Positions 23,851 to 38,273 of a stretch of DNA of 64,000 nt are shown piece after piece. Location: the NCBI RefSeq assembly GCF_024612015.1, contig NZ_CP102512.1, positions 9,858,001-9,922,000 on the forward strand, read 5' to 3'. The DNA is from Streptomyces sp. CA-210063. GTDB taxonomy: Bacteria > Actinomycetota > Actinomycetes > Streptomycetales > Streptomycetaceae. The notes below the pieces were generated by a model. That model searched no databases. It was not told the origin of the DNA and saw only the letters and a program-made list of their open reading frames with translations. The position numbers and the translations under genes were made by a program. Position 1 is the stretch's first letter, and every line of letters begins with the position of its first letter.

Positions 23851-24563
23851 GACGGACCCGCCGCGATGACCGGCAGCTCGGGGGAGAGACGGAGCCGCTC
23901 CAGGAAGAGGACGACCACGGAGGCGGCCGTACGGTGCAGGGCGTCGTTGAGGACGTCGTGCCGACCGCCGTCGAAGGTCACGGTCCGTACGGCGGGGTGG
24001 CCCGCGTAGGCGTTCCGTGCCCCGTCGAGCGGGCTGATGGCGTCGTCCGTGCCGTGCAGCGCGAGCACGGGGACGTCCACGAGATCCAGGCGCAGTTCCG
24101 GCAGTTCCTCAGGGGTCTCGTCGAGCGCGCCCCGCCGGAAGCCGGGGTCGTGCGCGAGCCGGCCCTGATGGGTGGGGCACGCGGTCCGCGCCGCGACCTC
24201 GGTCTCCCAACTCCCGGACACCCAGGGCCCGATGGGCAGACCGGCCAGGATCAGCGCGTCGAGGCCCGTGGTCTGCTCGGCGGCGAGATGTACGGCGTAG
24301 CGGGCGCCCGTGTCGGAGCCGACCAGCACCTTCGGGCCGGGCAGCGACTCGTCGGCCAGGAGCTTGGCCGCCTCGTCGAGGACGGAGGGGTCGGCGGTCG
24401 GGTCGCCGAGCGCGCGGACCCGGTAGGCGTCGAAGGCGAGACGGCGGCCGAACCGTTCGTACACGCCGCCGTGCTCACCCCGCCCGGCGAGCACGATGAG
24501 CGTGCCGCGCGCGGCGAGACCTTCGGGTTCGTCCCAGGACGAGGACAGTGTGGAGGAGGGCAT
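23847..24563 (-). CDS. Alpha/beta hydrolase, first structural gene of the organosulfur operon
   Basis: 238 residues with the alpha/beta-hydrolase fold. The oxyanion region is GTLIVLAGRGEHGG. The nucleophile elbow reads Gly-Ser-Asp-Thr-Gly (82-86), so the central position is Asp84 instead of the usual Ser, as in haloalkane dehalogenases. The acid is in LHGTDDAISP and the His in GGRHDVLND. It might hydrolyse an ester or a halogen bond in an organosulfur substrate, or be a thioesterase; not resolvable here. It overlaps the rhodanese start by GTGA. Confidence 0.82.
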   Translation of the reverse strand: MPSSTLSSSWDEPEGLAARGTLIVLAGRGEHGGVYERFGRRLAFDAYRVRALGDPTADPSVLDEAAKLLADESLPGPKVLVGSDTGARYAVHLAAEQTTGLDALILAGLPIGPWVSGSWETEVAARTACPTHQGRLAHDPGFRRGALDETPEELPELRLDLVDVPVLALHGTDDAISPLDGARNAYAGHPAVRTVTFDGGRHDVLNDALHRTAASVVVLFLERLRLSPELPVIAAGPS

Positions 24564-24710
24564 GGGGAAGCAACTCCCGTATCAGGGCAGGGAAAAGGGG
24601 CCGAGGACCGCACGGGCGGAAGGCCGGGCGGACACGTGTCGGTTCAGTGAGGGCACACGCGAGGTGAGCGCGGCGAGAACGCCGGAGACCGGCGGCGGGG
24701 GATCAGCGAA

Positions 24711-24797
24711 TCAACGACAGCGCGCGCTGCACGCCACGCCGAAGTCGATGACTCGGCGCTGCGTCAGAAAGGCAGCAGAGGCGGTCGCGGGAATCAT
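24711..24797 (-). CDS. 28-residue leader peptide of the organosulfur operon
   Basis: Minus-strand ATG at 24797 to TGA at 24711. The product begins MIPATASAAF, continues LTQRRVIDFG and ends VACSARCR. Streptomycetes place very similar mini-genes, with a Leu-Thr-x-Arg-Arg core and a C-terminal Ser-Ala-x-Cys-Arg, ahead of sulfur-assimilation operons; they are listed as putative leader peptides. Cysteine codons close to the stop suggest that ribosome stalling at low Cys-tRNA controls the downstream genes. The hydrolase start is 147 bp downstream, room for alternative RNA folding. The peptide is seen; the attenuation mechanism is inferred. Confidence 0.75.
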   Translation of the reverse strand: MIPATASAAFLTQRRVIDFGVACSARCR

Positions 24798-24839
24798 GCG
24801 TTCATCATGACCGGCGGTGCGGTGTCACGTCCAACGACG

Positions 24840-24865
24840 ATTCCGTATCGAAACCGATCAGGAAT
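24840..24865. promoter_or_regulatory. 26-bp dyad between the LysR gene and the organosulfur operon
   Basis: Left arm ATTCCGTATCG and right arm CGATCAGGAAT match at 9 of 11 positions when folded around AAAC. The site is 36 bp before the LysR start and 43 bp before the leader peptide start, so a protein bound here could control both directions. LysR-type regulators bind such interrupted dyads and usually repress themselves. Confidence 0.55.
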
Positions 24866-24900
24866 CGCGATCGATGGCCGGTGGCGGCTACCGTCGCCGC

Positions 24901-25749
24901 ATGCCCCAACCTGTCCTCGACATCGTGGCCCTGCGCAGCCTGACCGCGATAGCCGACTGCGGCGGCTTCCACCGCGCGGCCCGCTCCCTCACCCTCAGCC
25001 AGTCCGCGGTGAGCCAGCATGTGCGCAGGCTGGAGAAGACCCTCGGCCGTCCGATCGTCGAACGCGAGGGCAGAGGCACCCGTTTCACCCCGGACGGCCG
25101 TCTCCTCGTCGAGCAGGCCCGCCGCATCCTCGCCGTCCACGACGAAGCCGTACGCGCCCTGCTCGACGTCGATGTCGACACCGTCACCATCGGCTCCACC
25201 GAACACGCGGCCGACCAGTTTCTGCCCCGGCTCACCGCGGCCGTACAGGGGGTGCGTCCCGGCTGCCGGGTGCGGTTCCGCATCGACCGCTCGGCGCGGC
25301 TCGTCGAGGCCGTGGAGCGGGGGAGCGTCGATGTCGCGGTGTACGTCACCGAGGCGGCCGCGACCGAGGGCACCCCTGTCGGCGGACTGCCTTTGACCTG
25401 GCACGCCACGCCCGGCTGGGAGGCCCCCGCCGCGCCTGTCCCGGTGCCGCTGGTGGCCGTCGAGGACCCGTGCGCGATCCGCCGTCGGGCCATCGCGACG
25501 CTCGCCGCGCACGGCGTCCCCGCCACGGTCGTCGGCGACGCCGGCTACCTCGCCGGTGTCCTCGACATCGCCCGCACCGGCCAGGGTGTCGCCCTCCTCG
25601 CCGCCGTCGGTCCCGCCCCGGACGGGCTCACCCCGTACGCCGGACTCCCGCCGGTCACTCCCATCCCGATGAGCGCCCTCGCCCGTCCCGGCGCCGACCG
25701 GGCCACGGTGGAGGCCGCCTTCGAGGCCGTACGGGGACTGCTGCGCTGA
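24901..25749 (+). CDS. LysR-family transcriptional regulator
   Basis: 282 residues. The winged helix covers the first 65 (LTAIADCGGFHRAARSLTLS, then QHVRRLEKTLGRPI). The effector domain begins at VTIGSTEHAADQFLPRL. It is divergent from the organosulfur operon, the standard place for a CysB/Cbl/SsuR-like activator. The ATG at 24901 is chosen because HTH proteins of this family begin only a few residues before the first helix. Effector unknown; sulfur-starvation signals are probable. Confidence 0.9.
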   Translation: MPQPVLDIVALRSLTAIADCGGFHRAARSLTLSQSAVSQHVRRLEKTLGRPIVEREGRGTRFTPDGRLLVEQARRILAVHDEAVRALLDVDVDTVTIGSTEHAADQFLPRLTAAVQGVRPGCRVRFRIDRSARLVEAVERGSVDVAVYVTEAAATEGTPVGGLPLTWHATPGWEAPAAPVPVPLVAVEDPCAIRRRAIATLAAHGVPATVVGDAGYLAGVLDIARTGQGVALLAAVGPAPDGLTPYAGLPPVTPIPMSALARPGADRATVEAAFEAVRGLLR

Positions 25750-25776
25750 AGGGCCGTACGAGACATACGGCCCTTC
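25748..25776. terminator. Bidirectional terminator between lysR and marR
   Basis: GAAGGGCCGTA (25748-25758) pairs perfectly with TACGGCCCTTC (25766-25776) across a 7-base loop. It begins inside the LysR stop codon and lies 31 bp before the convergent MarR stop, so it can serve both genes. Confidence 0.75.
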
Positions 25777-25806
25777 AGGTGGTGTGGATCAAGCCACGGA
25801 CGGACG

Positions 25807-26208
25807 TCAGCCCCGCCGCAACATGCGGGCCAGGACGTCGCGCTGGAGGGGCAGTACCTCGGCGTGCAGGTCGCGGCCCTTGGCGGTGAGGGTGACCCAC
25901 ACCCCGCGCCGGTCCTCCACGCACATCGACCGCTCCACCAGGCCGTCCTTCTCCAGGCGCCCGATCAGCCGGGACAGCGCGCTCTGGCTGAGGTGGACCT
26001 TCTCCGCGATGTTCTGCACGCGGCAGAGGTCCCCGGCCGCCGTGGCCGCGGCCATGCCGGACGCGAGGATGTCGAGCACCTCGAAATCGCTGGCGCCGAG
26101 GCCGTGCGGGTGCAGTACCCGGTCGATCTCGCACATCGTGCGGGCGTGCACGGAAAGGATGTCCCGCCACTGGTCCTCGAGCCGGGCACCGGCCGTGTTC
26201 GCTGCCAT
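25807..26208 (-). CDS. MarR-family transcriptional regulator
   Basis: 133 residues. The winged helix is seen at LCRVQNIAEKVHLSQSALSR with the recognition helix LIGRLEKDGLV and the wing DRRGVWVTLTAKGRDL. The VOC gene lies 71 bp upstream on the same strand, suggesting the pair responds to a small toxic or aromatic compound. Two internal cysteines (Cys26 and Cys63 by rough count) could sense oxidation, but this is not established. Confidence 0.9.
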   Translation of the reverse strand: MAANTAGARLEDQWRDILSVHARTMCEIDRVLHPHGLGASDFEVLDILASGMAAATAAGDLCRVQNIAEKVHLSQSALSRLIGRLEKDGLVERSMCVEDRRGVWVTLTAKGRDLHAEVLPLQRDVLARMLRRG

Positions 26209-26242
26209 ATGTGCACGGTAACAGAGGACCCGACGATTATTT

Positions 26243-26261
26243 CCTGTGCAACTACTGCAGG
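26243..26261. promoter_or_regulatory. Possible MarR operator
   Basis: CCTGTGCA (26243-26250) and TGCAGG (26256-26261) form an imperfect inverted repeat across ACTAC, 34 bp before the MarR start. It is in the right place for autorepression. The symmetry is modest. Confidence 0.3.
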
Positions 26262-26279
26262 TGCAATCACCGCGTCCCG

Positions 26280-26633
26280 CTACTCGGCGGCGGTGTCCTG
26301 GAGGAGCCCGACCAGGTTTCCGTCCGTGTCCTTCACCGAGGCGATCAGCCGGCCGCCACCCACGTCGTGGACGTCCTCCAGCGTCTCCGCACCGGCCCCC
26401 AGCAGCCCCGCGAGCGTCGCCCGGATATCGGTGACGTGCCAGTACGGCACCGGGCCCGTCATCCCCTTCGCATGGCCGTTGGGGTCCAGGCCCACGTCCT
26501 GCCCCGCGTCCTTGAACCCGACGTAGTACGGGGTGTCCGCATACGGCTCAACCTCCAGCAGGGCACTGAACAGCGCTTTCGCCTGAGCGAGGTCCTTGAC
26601 GGGATAGATGATGGTCTTGAGTCCGGCGGTCAT
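26280..26633 (-). CDS. VOC-family protein
   Basis: 117 residues, a single VOC domain: LKTIIYPVKDLAQAKALFSA, YYVGFKDAGQDVGL, and the C-terminal IASVKDTDGNLVGLLQD. It belongs to the small glyoxalase-like proteins often linked to MarR regulators. The ATG at 26633 is preceded by GGAGGAG-like sequence. Substrate unknown. Confidence 0.87.
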   Translation of the reverse strand: MTAGLKTIIYPVKDLAQAKALFSALLEVEPYADTPYYVGFKDAGQDVGLDPNGHAKGMTGPVPYWHVTDIRATLAGLLGAGAETLEDVHDVGGGRLIASVKDTDGNLVGLLQDTAAE

Positions 26634-26734
26634 GGCGTACTCCTCCGCGGTTGTGTCGGTCGCTGGGATCTGTCGTCCACGCTAGGCCGGGGCAGCGCCG
26701 ACCGGCTTCTCCGATCCTGACCAGTGACACCCGA

Positions 26735-26850
26735 GCCCCTGAAAGGGGCGCGGGGAACTGCGCGAGAAAGCCCCACCGGACCCGCGGCCGGGGGCCGAAG
26801 GGGCGCAGCCCCTGGGGATGGGAACGGGCAGGGGCGGCGGGGGCGGAAAA
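26735..26850. repeat. Streptomyces-type intergenic palindromic repeat (copy 1)
   Basis: The stretch contains CCCTGAAAGGGGCGCGGGGA, then a spacer, then GGGGCGCAGCCCCTGGGGAT and a GGGCAGGGGCGGCGGGGGC tail. The same modules occur twice more, in opposite orientations, at 54252-54575. The element abuts the glgB stop and can fold into GC hairpins, so it may also serve as a terminator. Confidence 0.8.
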
Positions 26851-29088
26851 CTAGGCCGGGCGGAGCCAGATCGTGGCCAGCGGAGGCAAGGTCACGCGGA
26901 CACTGGCCGGCCGTCCGTGCCAGGCGTGGAGCTCGGCCTCGACGGGGCGGGGGTTGGTGACGTCGCTCCCTCCGTAGGCGGCGGCGTCCGTGTTCAGCAC
27001 CTCCTGCCACGCCGCGACATCCTCAGGCACCCCGAGGCGGTAGCCCTCCCGGACCACAGGGCTGAAGTGGGAGACGGCCAGCAAGGGCGTGCCGTGCGCG
27101 TCGAAGCGCAGAAACGCGAAGACGTTGTCCTCGGCCGCGTCCCCGCTCACCCACCGGAAGCCGGCCGGGTCGGTGTCCCGCTGCCAGAGGGCGGGGGTGT
27201 GGCGGTAGGTCGTGTTGAGGTCGCGGACGAGGTCGCGTACGCCCCGGTGGTCCGCTTCGGCGCCGTAGGCGGGGTCCAGGAGCCACCAGTCAGGGCCGTG
27301 CGGCTCCGACCACTCCGCGCCCTGGGCGAACTCCTGGCCCATGAAGAGGAGTTGCTTGCCGGGGTGGGCCCACATGAAGCCGAGATACGCGCGGTGGTCG
27401 GCCCGCCGCTGCCACCAGTCACCCGGCATCTTCGACACCAACGCCTGCTTCCCGTGCACGACCTCGTCGTGCGAGATGGGCAGGACGTAGTTCTCGCTGT
27501 ACGCGTACATCATCGAGAACGTCATCTCGTTGTGGTGGTACTTGCGGTGCACCGGCTCGTGCTCGATGTAGCCCAGCGAGTCGTGCATCCACCCCATGTT
27601 CCACTTCAGCCCGAAGCCCAGACCGCCGCTGTCCGTCGGGCGGGTCACGCCGTCCCAGGCCGTGGACTCCTCCGCGATGGTCACCACCCCCGGCGCCCGC
27701 CGGTACACGGTCGCGTTCATCTCCTGGAGGAAGGCGACCGCGTCGAGGTCCTCGCGTCCGCCGAACACATTGGGAGACCACTGACCGGAGTCACGCGAGT
27801 AGTCGAGGTAGAGCATCGACGCGACCGCGTCCACCCGCAGCCCGTCGACGTGGAACTCCTCGCACCAGTACACGGCGTTCGCCACCAGGAAGTTGCGTAC
27901 CTCGGTACGGCCGAAGTCGAACTCGTACGTCCCCCAGTCCGGATGCTCGGCCCGCCGTGAGTCCCCGGGTTCGTACAGGGGCTCCCCGTCGAAGCGGGCG
28001 AGCGCCCAGTCGTCCTTGGGGAAATGGGCCGGCACCCAGTCCACGATCACGCCGATACCGGCCCGGTGGAGCGCGTCGATCAGATACTTGAAGTCGTCGG
28101 GAGTGCCGAGGCGTGAGGTGGGCGCGTAGAAGCCGGTGACCTGGTAGCCCCAGGAGCCGCTGAACGGGTGCTGGGCGACCGGCATGAGCTCCACGTGGGT
28201 GAAACCGAGATCGGAGACGTACTCCGGGAGTACGTCAGCAAGTTGACGATACGTCAGTCCGGGTCGCCAGGACGGCAGATGGATCTCGTAGACGGAGAAC
28301 GGCGCCTCGTGCACCGGAGTGTCCCCGCGCCTGGCCATCCACTGCGCGTCGCCCCACTCGTAGTGCGACGCCGTGACGATGGACGCCGTCGCCGGGGGCA
28401 TCTCGGCCTGGCGTGCCATCGGGTCGGCCTTGAGGAAGCGGTGGCCGTGCCGGGAGGTGATCTCGAACTTGTAGCGGGCGCCCTCACCCACCCCCGGCAG
28501 GAACAGCTCCCAGACCCCGGACGAACCGAGGGACCGCATCGGGAACGCCGTCCCGTTCCAGCAGGCGAAGTCCCCGGCGACACGCACCCCTTGGGCGTTC
28601 GGCGCCCACACCGTGAACCGGGTGCCGGTCACGCCCTGGTGGGTCATCGGCTCGGCCCCGAGCGCCTTCCACAGCTGCTCGTGCCGCCCCTCACGGATCA
28701 GATGCAGATCCAGTTCGCCGAGCGCCGGCAGGAAACGGTACGGGTCGTGGATCTCGTGGTCGACGTCCTCGTACGACACGAACAGCGTGTACGCGGGGAC
28801 GGCGTCGAGCGGCAGCAGGACGGAGAAGAGGCCGTCACCCTCCGAGGCGAGATAGGTGCGCTCGCCGTCGATCACGACGCTCACCGCATGGGCGTACGGG
28901 CGCAGGGCCCGTACGGCGATCCCGCCCGGCACAGGGTGGGCGCCTAGCAGGGCGTGCGGGTCGTGGTGGGCGCCGGAGAGCAGACGCGCACGGTCGTCGG
29001 GGGCCAGGGGAGGGGCGGGCACGGTCAGCCGGGGCCTGCGCGGGGGCGGGCCCGCCGCCTCGGGGGAAGTGGTGTCGCGCAGGGCCAC
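26851..29088 (-). CDS. glgB: 1,4-alpha-glucan branching enzyme
   Basis: 745 residues, full length for the actinobacterial enzyme: N-terminal beta domain N1, CBM48 (about 145-235), GH13 barrel and C-terminal beta domain. Catalytic residues by position are the nucleophile Asp420 (GLRVD), the acid/base Glu473 (TIAEES) and Asp541 ([10 protein letters not shown]). It introduces alpha-1,6 branches into the linear glucan made by GlgE. It is the last gene of the glgE-treS-mak-glgB operon, 4 bp after mak. Confidence 0.96.
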   Translation of the reverse strand: MALRDTTSPEAAGPPPRRPRLTVPAPPLAPDDRARLLSGAHHDPHALLGAHPVPGGIAVRALRPYAHAVSVVIDGERTYLASEGDGLFSVLLPLDAVPAYTLFVSYEDVDHEIHDPYRFLPALGELDLHLIREGRHEQLWKALGAEPMTHQGVTGTRFTVWAPNAQGVRVAGDFACWNGTAFPMRSLGSSGVWELFLPGVGEGARYKFEITSRHGHRFLKADPMARQAEMPPATASIVTASHYEWGDAQWMARRGDTPVHEAPFSVYEIHLPSWRPGLTYRQLADVLPEYVSDLGFTHVELMPVAQHPFSGSWGYQVTGFYAPTSRLGTPDDFKYLIDALHRAGIGVIVDWVPAHFPKDDWALARFDGEPLYEPGDSRRAEHPDWGTYEFDFGRTEVRNFLVANAVYWCEEFHVDGLRVDAVASMLYLDYSRDSGQWSPNVFGGREDLDAVAFLQEMNATVYRRAPGVVTIAEESTAWDGVTRPTDSGGLGFGLKWNMGWMHDSLGYIEHEPVHRKYHHNEMTFSMMYAYSENYVLPISHDEVVHGKQALVSKMPGDWWQRRADHRAYLGFMWAHPGKQLLFMGQEFAQGAEWSEPHGPDWWLLDPAYGAEADHRGVRDLVRDLNTTYRHTPALWQRDTDPAGFRWVSGDAAEDNVFAFLRFDAHGTPLLAVSHFSPVVREGYRLGVPEDVAAWQEVLNTDAAAYGGSDVTNPRPVEAELHAWHGRPASVRVTLPPLATIWLRPA

Positions 29089-29092
29089 GGTG

Positions 29093-30481
29093 TCAGTCTC
29101 CTCTCACGGCGAGTCGCTCGATCGCCGCCATCGGTACGGGAAGCCAGTCGGGGCGGTGCCGGGCCTCGTAGAGGACCTCGTACACGGCCCGGTCCGTCTC
29201 GTAGGCGCGCAGCAGACCGTGTTTCTTGCGCGGGTCCCAGCCGGCGCGGGCGGCATAGCCCGCGCAGTAGGCCTCACGGCAGCGGCGCGCCCACTCCGGG
29301 CGCCAGGGGCGGCGCTGCCGGGCGGCATAGTCGAAGGAGCGCAGCATCCCGGCGATGTCCCGCACCGGGGACTGCGTGCCGCACCGCTCGGCGAGCGGAC
29401 GGGACGGCTCTCCCTCGAAGTCGATCACGAACCACTCCCGGCCGGCCCGCAGCACCTGACCCAGGTGCAGATCGCCGTGGATGCGCTGGGCGGGCGGCCC
29501 GACATCGCAGGAGAGCAGGGCGCGGAAGGCCGTGCGCAGACCGGGGACGAACGGCTGCAGCGCCGGTACGCAGCGCGCGGCGACGTCCAGCCGCTCGGTC
29601 ATCGCGGCCGCCGTCCGCCCGTTCTCGTCATGGGGCCCGGAGGGGAAGGCCGAGGCCAGCGCGAGGTGCACCTCCGCCGTGGCCCGCCCCAGCTCACGGG
29701 CCTGCGCCGTGAAGTCGTTCCCGGTGGCGAGCGCGCCGAGCGCCAGCGTCCAGCCGTCGGACGCGTCGGGCAGGAACGGCTGCAGCACACCGAGCGTCGC
29801 CGGGAACGGATCGGTCGTCCGGAACCAGGCCACCGGAGCGGGCACCCGCCCACACCCCTGACCGGCCAGCGCGTCCGGCACCTCCAGATCGGGGTTCACA
29901 CCGGGCTGGATGCGCCGGAAGACCTTCAGGATGTACGCGTCCCCGTACACCAGCGAGGAGTTGGACTGCTCGGCGTCCAGCAGCCGCGGCGCCAGCCCGG
30001 CCGGTACCCGTACGTCCGGGTCCGCCTCGAAGCACAACGGGCCCGCCGTACCGGGGTGCCGCAGCCGGTCGAGGAGCAACTGGGCCGAGCGAGGGTCATA
30101 CAGCGCGTCGTACACCGTCAGACCGGCGAGCGGCCCCTCATGGGCCTGCCCGATGAGCGCCCGGCTCAGGCGCGGCACCAGATGTTCGCGCACACCGAGC
30201 AGCAGTTGGTAGCAGTCACCGTCGAGGGGGGTGCCGTCGGGCGCGGGCACCCCGCAGTGGCCGGGGTGACTCGGCTGACCGGTGTGCACGAGCAGGTGCA
30301 GACAGCCCGGATACAGCTCGGTCATCGACAGCAGGGCGAGATCCGTGACCGGCCGGTCCTTGCCGGCGAACCAGCGCTGCCTCGGCAGCCACTCGCGCAG
30401 CAGTCCGGCGAGCGAGGTCATGAGGTCGGCGGCGACCCCGTCGCTGCTCGGCCGGAGCAATGCGGTTGCGGTCTTCGGCAT
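29093..30481 (-). CDS. mak: Maltokinase (Pep2/Mak)
   Basis: 462 residues. It phosphorylates maltose to maltose 1-phosphate with ATP, the substrate of GlgE. The protein-kinase-like fold shows [15 protein letters not shown] (catalytic loop) and [16 protein letters not shown] (metal-binding Asp). The ATG at 30481 is chosen for its AAAGGA ribosome binding site; a TTG at 30514 would overlap the treS stop by four bases and cannot be excluded. In some actinomycetes this enzyme is fused to TreS; here it is separate. Confidence 0.94.
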   Translation of the reverse strand: MPKTATALLRPSSDGVAADLMTSLAGLLREWLPRQRWFAGKDRPVTDLALLSMTELYPGCLHLLVHTGQPSHPGHCGVPAPDGTPLDGDCYQLLLGVREHLVPRLSRALIGQAHEGPLAGLTVYDALYDPRSAQLLLDRLRHPGTAGPLCFEADPDVRVPAGLAPRLLDAEQSNSSLVYGDAYILKVFRRIQPGVNPDLEVPDALAGQGCGRVPAPVAWFRTTDPFPATLGVLQPFLPDASDGWTLALGALATGNDFTAQARELGRATAEVHLALASAFPSGPHDENGRTAAAMTERLDVAARCVPALQPFVPGLRTAFRALLSCDVGPPAQRIHGDLHLGQVLRAGREWFVIDFEGEPSRPLAERCGTQSPVRDIAGMLRSFDYAARQRRPWRPEWARRCREAYCAGYAARAGWDPRKKHGLLRAYETDRAVYEVLYEARHRPDWLPVPMAAIERLAVRGD

Positions 30482-30510
30482 GGTGACGCGTCCTTTCGCC
30501 GGCCCACGCT

Positions 30511-34241
<3,731 letters not shown>

Positions 34242-34301
34242 GGGTCTCACCTCCGCCGTGCTCGGGGATCGGCGCTACGCCGAACGGGTACTGAACGGGT
34301 C

Positions 34302-34670
34302 CTACCGCCCTGCCTTGGAACGCCGGCCGGACGGTGGACCCCGCCTGGCCGCACGGCCCTGGCGGCGCTGGCCGCTCTGCTCCTTGCGGGCCGCGCCCGG
34401 TTGCTCCTTGCGGGTCTGGCCGGACTGGTCCTGCTTGAGGTGGCCGGTCTGTTCCTGGAGGTAGGCGGGCAGGCTCGTCTGGAGATAGCGCTCGGCGGCC
34501 GTCACGGCCTCGCGGGCGCAGCGCTTGCCCATCAGCACGCACAGCGTGTATCCCGAGTCCTCGAAGTTCTCCCGGGCCGTGCGGTCGGTCGGGGACGCGA
34601 GCATCACCCGTTCCCAGGTGCGGTAGCGCCGCAGCTGTCTGGCCACCTCGTTCTTGGCGGGCAGCAACAT
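34302..34670 (-). CDS. DUF5133 protein with Gln/Arg-rich tail
   Basis: 122 residues. The first 70 match the Streptomyces DUF5133 family: MLLPAKNEVARQLRRYRTWE, then FEDSGYTLCVLMGKRCAREA and VTAAERYL. The tail after LPAYLQEQTG is low complexity, with short repeats built on Gly-Gln-x-Arg-Lys-Glu-Gln. The start at 34670 is chosen because the family begins with this motif and GGAGG lies upstream; the longer frame adds unrelated residues. It leads into glgE on the same strand, so it may belong to the operon. Function unknown; such proteins are small and often multi-copy. Confidence 0.82.
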   Translation of the reverse strand: MLLPAKNEVARQLRRYRTWERVMLASPTDRTARENFEDSGYTLCVLMGKRCAREAVTAAERYLQTSLPAYLQEQTGHLKQDQSGQTRKEQPGAARKEQSGQRRQGRAARRGPPSGRRSKAGR

Positions 34671-34984
34671 GTGCTGATCACCTCCCGGCACTCTCGGTGG
34701 AGCACGCTTCCCGGGGGAGGTCGTGCGCTGAGGGGCACCGACGCCTCGCGGAGCCGATGCTTCACTCATGGTGCACGGGCAACCACCCACCGTCTTGTTG
34801 GCTCTTCAACTACCTCGGGAGTCGCTCGTGTTGCACGAATGGCGTAGCCCTCCCACTCTGGAGCTGACTCAGAAGAGATCGGTGCTCACGCTTCGTGCTC
34901 GGGCCCGCTCCGCAAAGGACGACTCGGCCTCGTTCCCCAGGGACGAGAAGAAGCGGGAGCTTCGCCGGTGAGGAGCCAACGACG
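34671..34984. other. Divergent promoter region between DUF5133/glgE operon and the glgX pair
   Basis: 314 bp without a gene. It contains the exact inverted repeat TCGTG-TTG-CACGA at about 34827-34839 and locally AT-rich sequence around 34790-34810 (TTGTTGGCTCTTCAACT). Both divergent promoters must lie here. No riboswitch or leader was recognised. Confidence 0.5.
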
Positions 34985-35496
34985 ATGAAGACCGCAGTGC
35001 CTCGCTACTACCACCTCGACATGGAAGTCAGTCCGGAACGGGTCGGACAGGTCAGGCGCATCCTGGCCGCTCACCTCCGGTTCTGGGACCTGGAGACCCT
35101 CGTCGAGCCCGTCTGCCACAGCGCCGACCTGCTGCTCCGCGCGATCGCGGAACACGCGACGGACAAGAACACCTCGATCGAGATGTGGTGGAACGGCCAG
35201 CACCTCATCGCCGCGGTGGGCGAGAACGACCGTGAGCTGCGCCCGGACCGTGAACTGCGCCCCTGCCTGACCCGCATCGCCGCGCTGAGCGACGGCTGGG
35301 GCTGCTGCGCCACCGACACCGGCAGCACGGTCATCTGGTTCACCCAACGGGCGCCGGTCGACCAGAGCGTGCCCCTGGTCCCGACGGCACCCGAACCGGA
35401 CCTGCGGGAAGTGCTCCAAGTACCCCGCGAGATCCCCGTCGCCGTGCTCGCCGGCGCGCCCGGCGGCGAGGCGCCGGACACACGCGAAGACGCGCG

Positions 35497-35500
<4 letters not shown>
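34985..35500 (+). CDS. Anti-sigma-factor-like / ATP-binding-like regulatory protein
   Basis: 171 residues. The middle resembles the small HATPase (anti-sigma kinase-like) proteins common in Streptomyces: ADLLLRAIAEHATDKNTSIE, then HLIAAVGENDREL (the nucleotide-binding Asp box) and LSDGWGCCATDTGSTVIWF (the G2-like glycine region). The first helix lacks the usual Asn of the N box, so kinase activity is doubtful. The ATG has GGAG nine bases upstream. It overlaps glgX by GTGA, so it is probably made together with the debranching enzyme and may regulate glucan metabolism. The tail is acidic and disordered. Confidence 0.7.
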
Positions 35501-37623
<2,123 letters not shown>

Positions 37624-37727
37624 ACGAGCGGCGAACACCGCTCCCCGACCGGGGTGTGCCACGCCGACGGCGGGCATGAGGAGTAGTGCGCCCTGCCCTG
37701 GGGAGGCGGGCGCGGAGGGGGAGAACA

Positions 37728-38273
37728 GTGGTCAGGTACGTCCACCATGAGTTGATCACCGCAGTCGAGGCGGCGTGCGCCCTGATCGTGACCGTGCCCC
37801 TGGTGCTCTGGCTGCGCGACGTGCCCAAGTCCGATGCCGAACTCTGGCGGACGGGTCTCGGCGTCGCCGCCGTCCTCGCGGTCTCCGGGCTGTTGTCCTG
37901 CACGGTCGGCTGGCCGGGCAGCGAGAAACGCGAGTTCGAGACAGCGCTGCCCCTGGCGGACCCCGAGGCGGTGCTGCCCACGCCTCAGGAATCCCTCCGT
38001 CGCAGCTTCGGCCTGCCCTTCGTCGGCTTCCTGACGGCGGCCAGTCTGGTCGTCGCCCTGGCGTGGGAGTCCTTGGCCGCCTTCCTGCCGCTGCTGTTCG
38101 TGCCGGCGCGGCTGGTGACCGGGACGTACTCGGCGTACTGGGAACGGCGTCACGGCCTGCTGCTCTGGCGCGGGCACGTCACCGGGCAGCCTCTGGGGGA
38201 GAAGCAGTACCTCTACTCGTCACCGCGGCAGCCCGCCGCCCGGTGGCCGCGGCGGTCAGCGTCGGGTGCGTGA
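37728..38273 (+). CDS. Small membrane protein of unknown function
   Basis: 181 residues with about three hydrophobic segments: ACALIVTVPLVLWL, LGVAAVLAVSGLLSCTVGW and a long one around FVGFLTAASLVVALAWESLA. The tail (LLLWRGHVTGQPLGEKQYLY) is polar. The GTG at 37728 is chosen for GGAGG upstream; the longer reading adds only Arg-rich residues. Its 3' end overlaps the convergent VOC gene by 18 bp. No family recognised. Confidence 0.65.
   Translation: MVRYVHHELITAVEAACALIVTVPLVLWLRDVPKSDAELWRTGLGVAAVLAVSGLLSCTVGWPGSEKREFETALPLADPEAVLPTPQESLRRSFGLPFVGFLTAASLVVALAWESLAAFLPLLFVPARLVTGTYSAYWERRHGLLLWRGHVTGQPLGEKQYLYSSPRQPAARWPRRSASGA

Noticed and set aside
26818..27960. Plus-strand frame opposite glgB
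   Set aside because: No family resemblance, wrong codon bias, and entirely within the branching enzyme.
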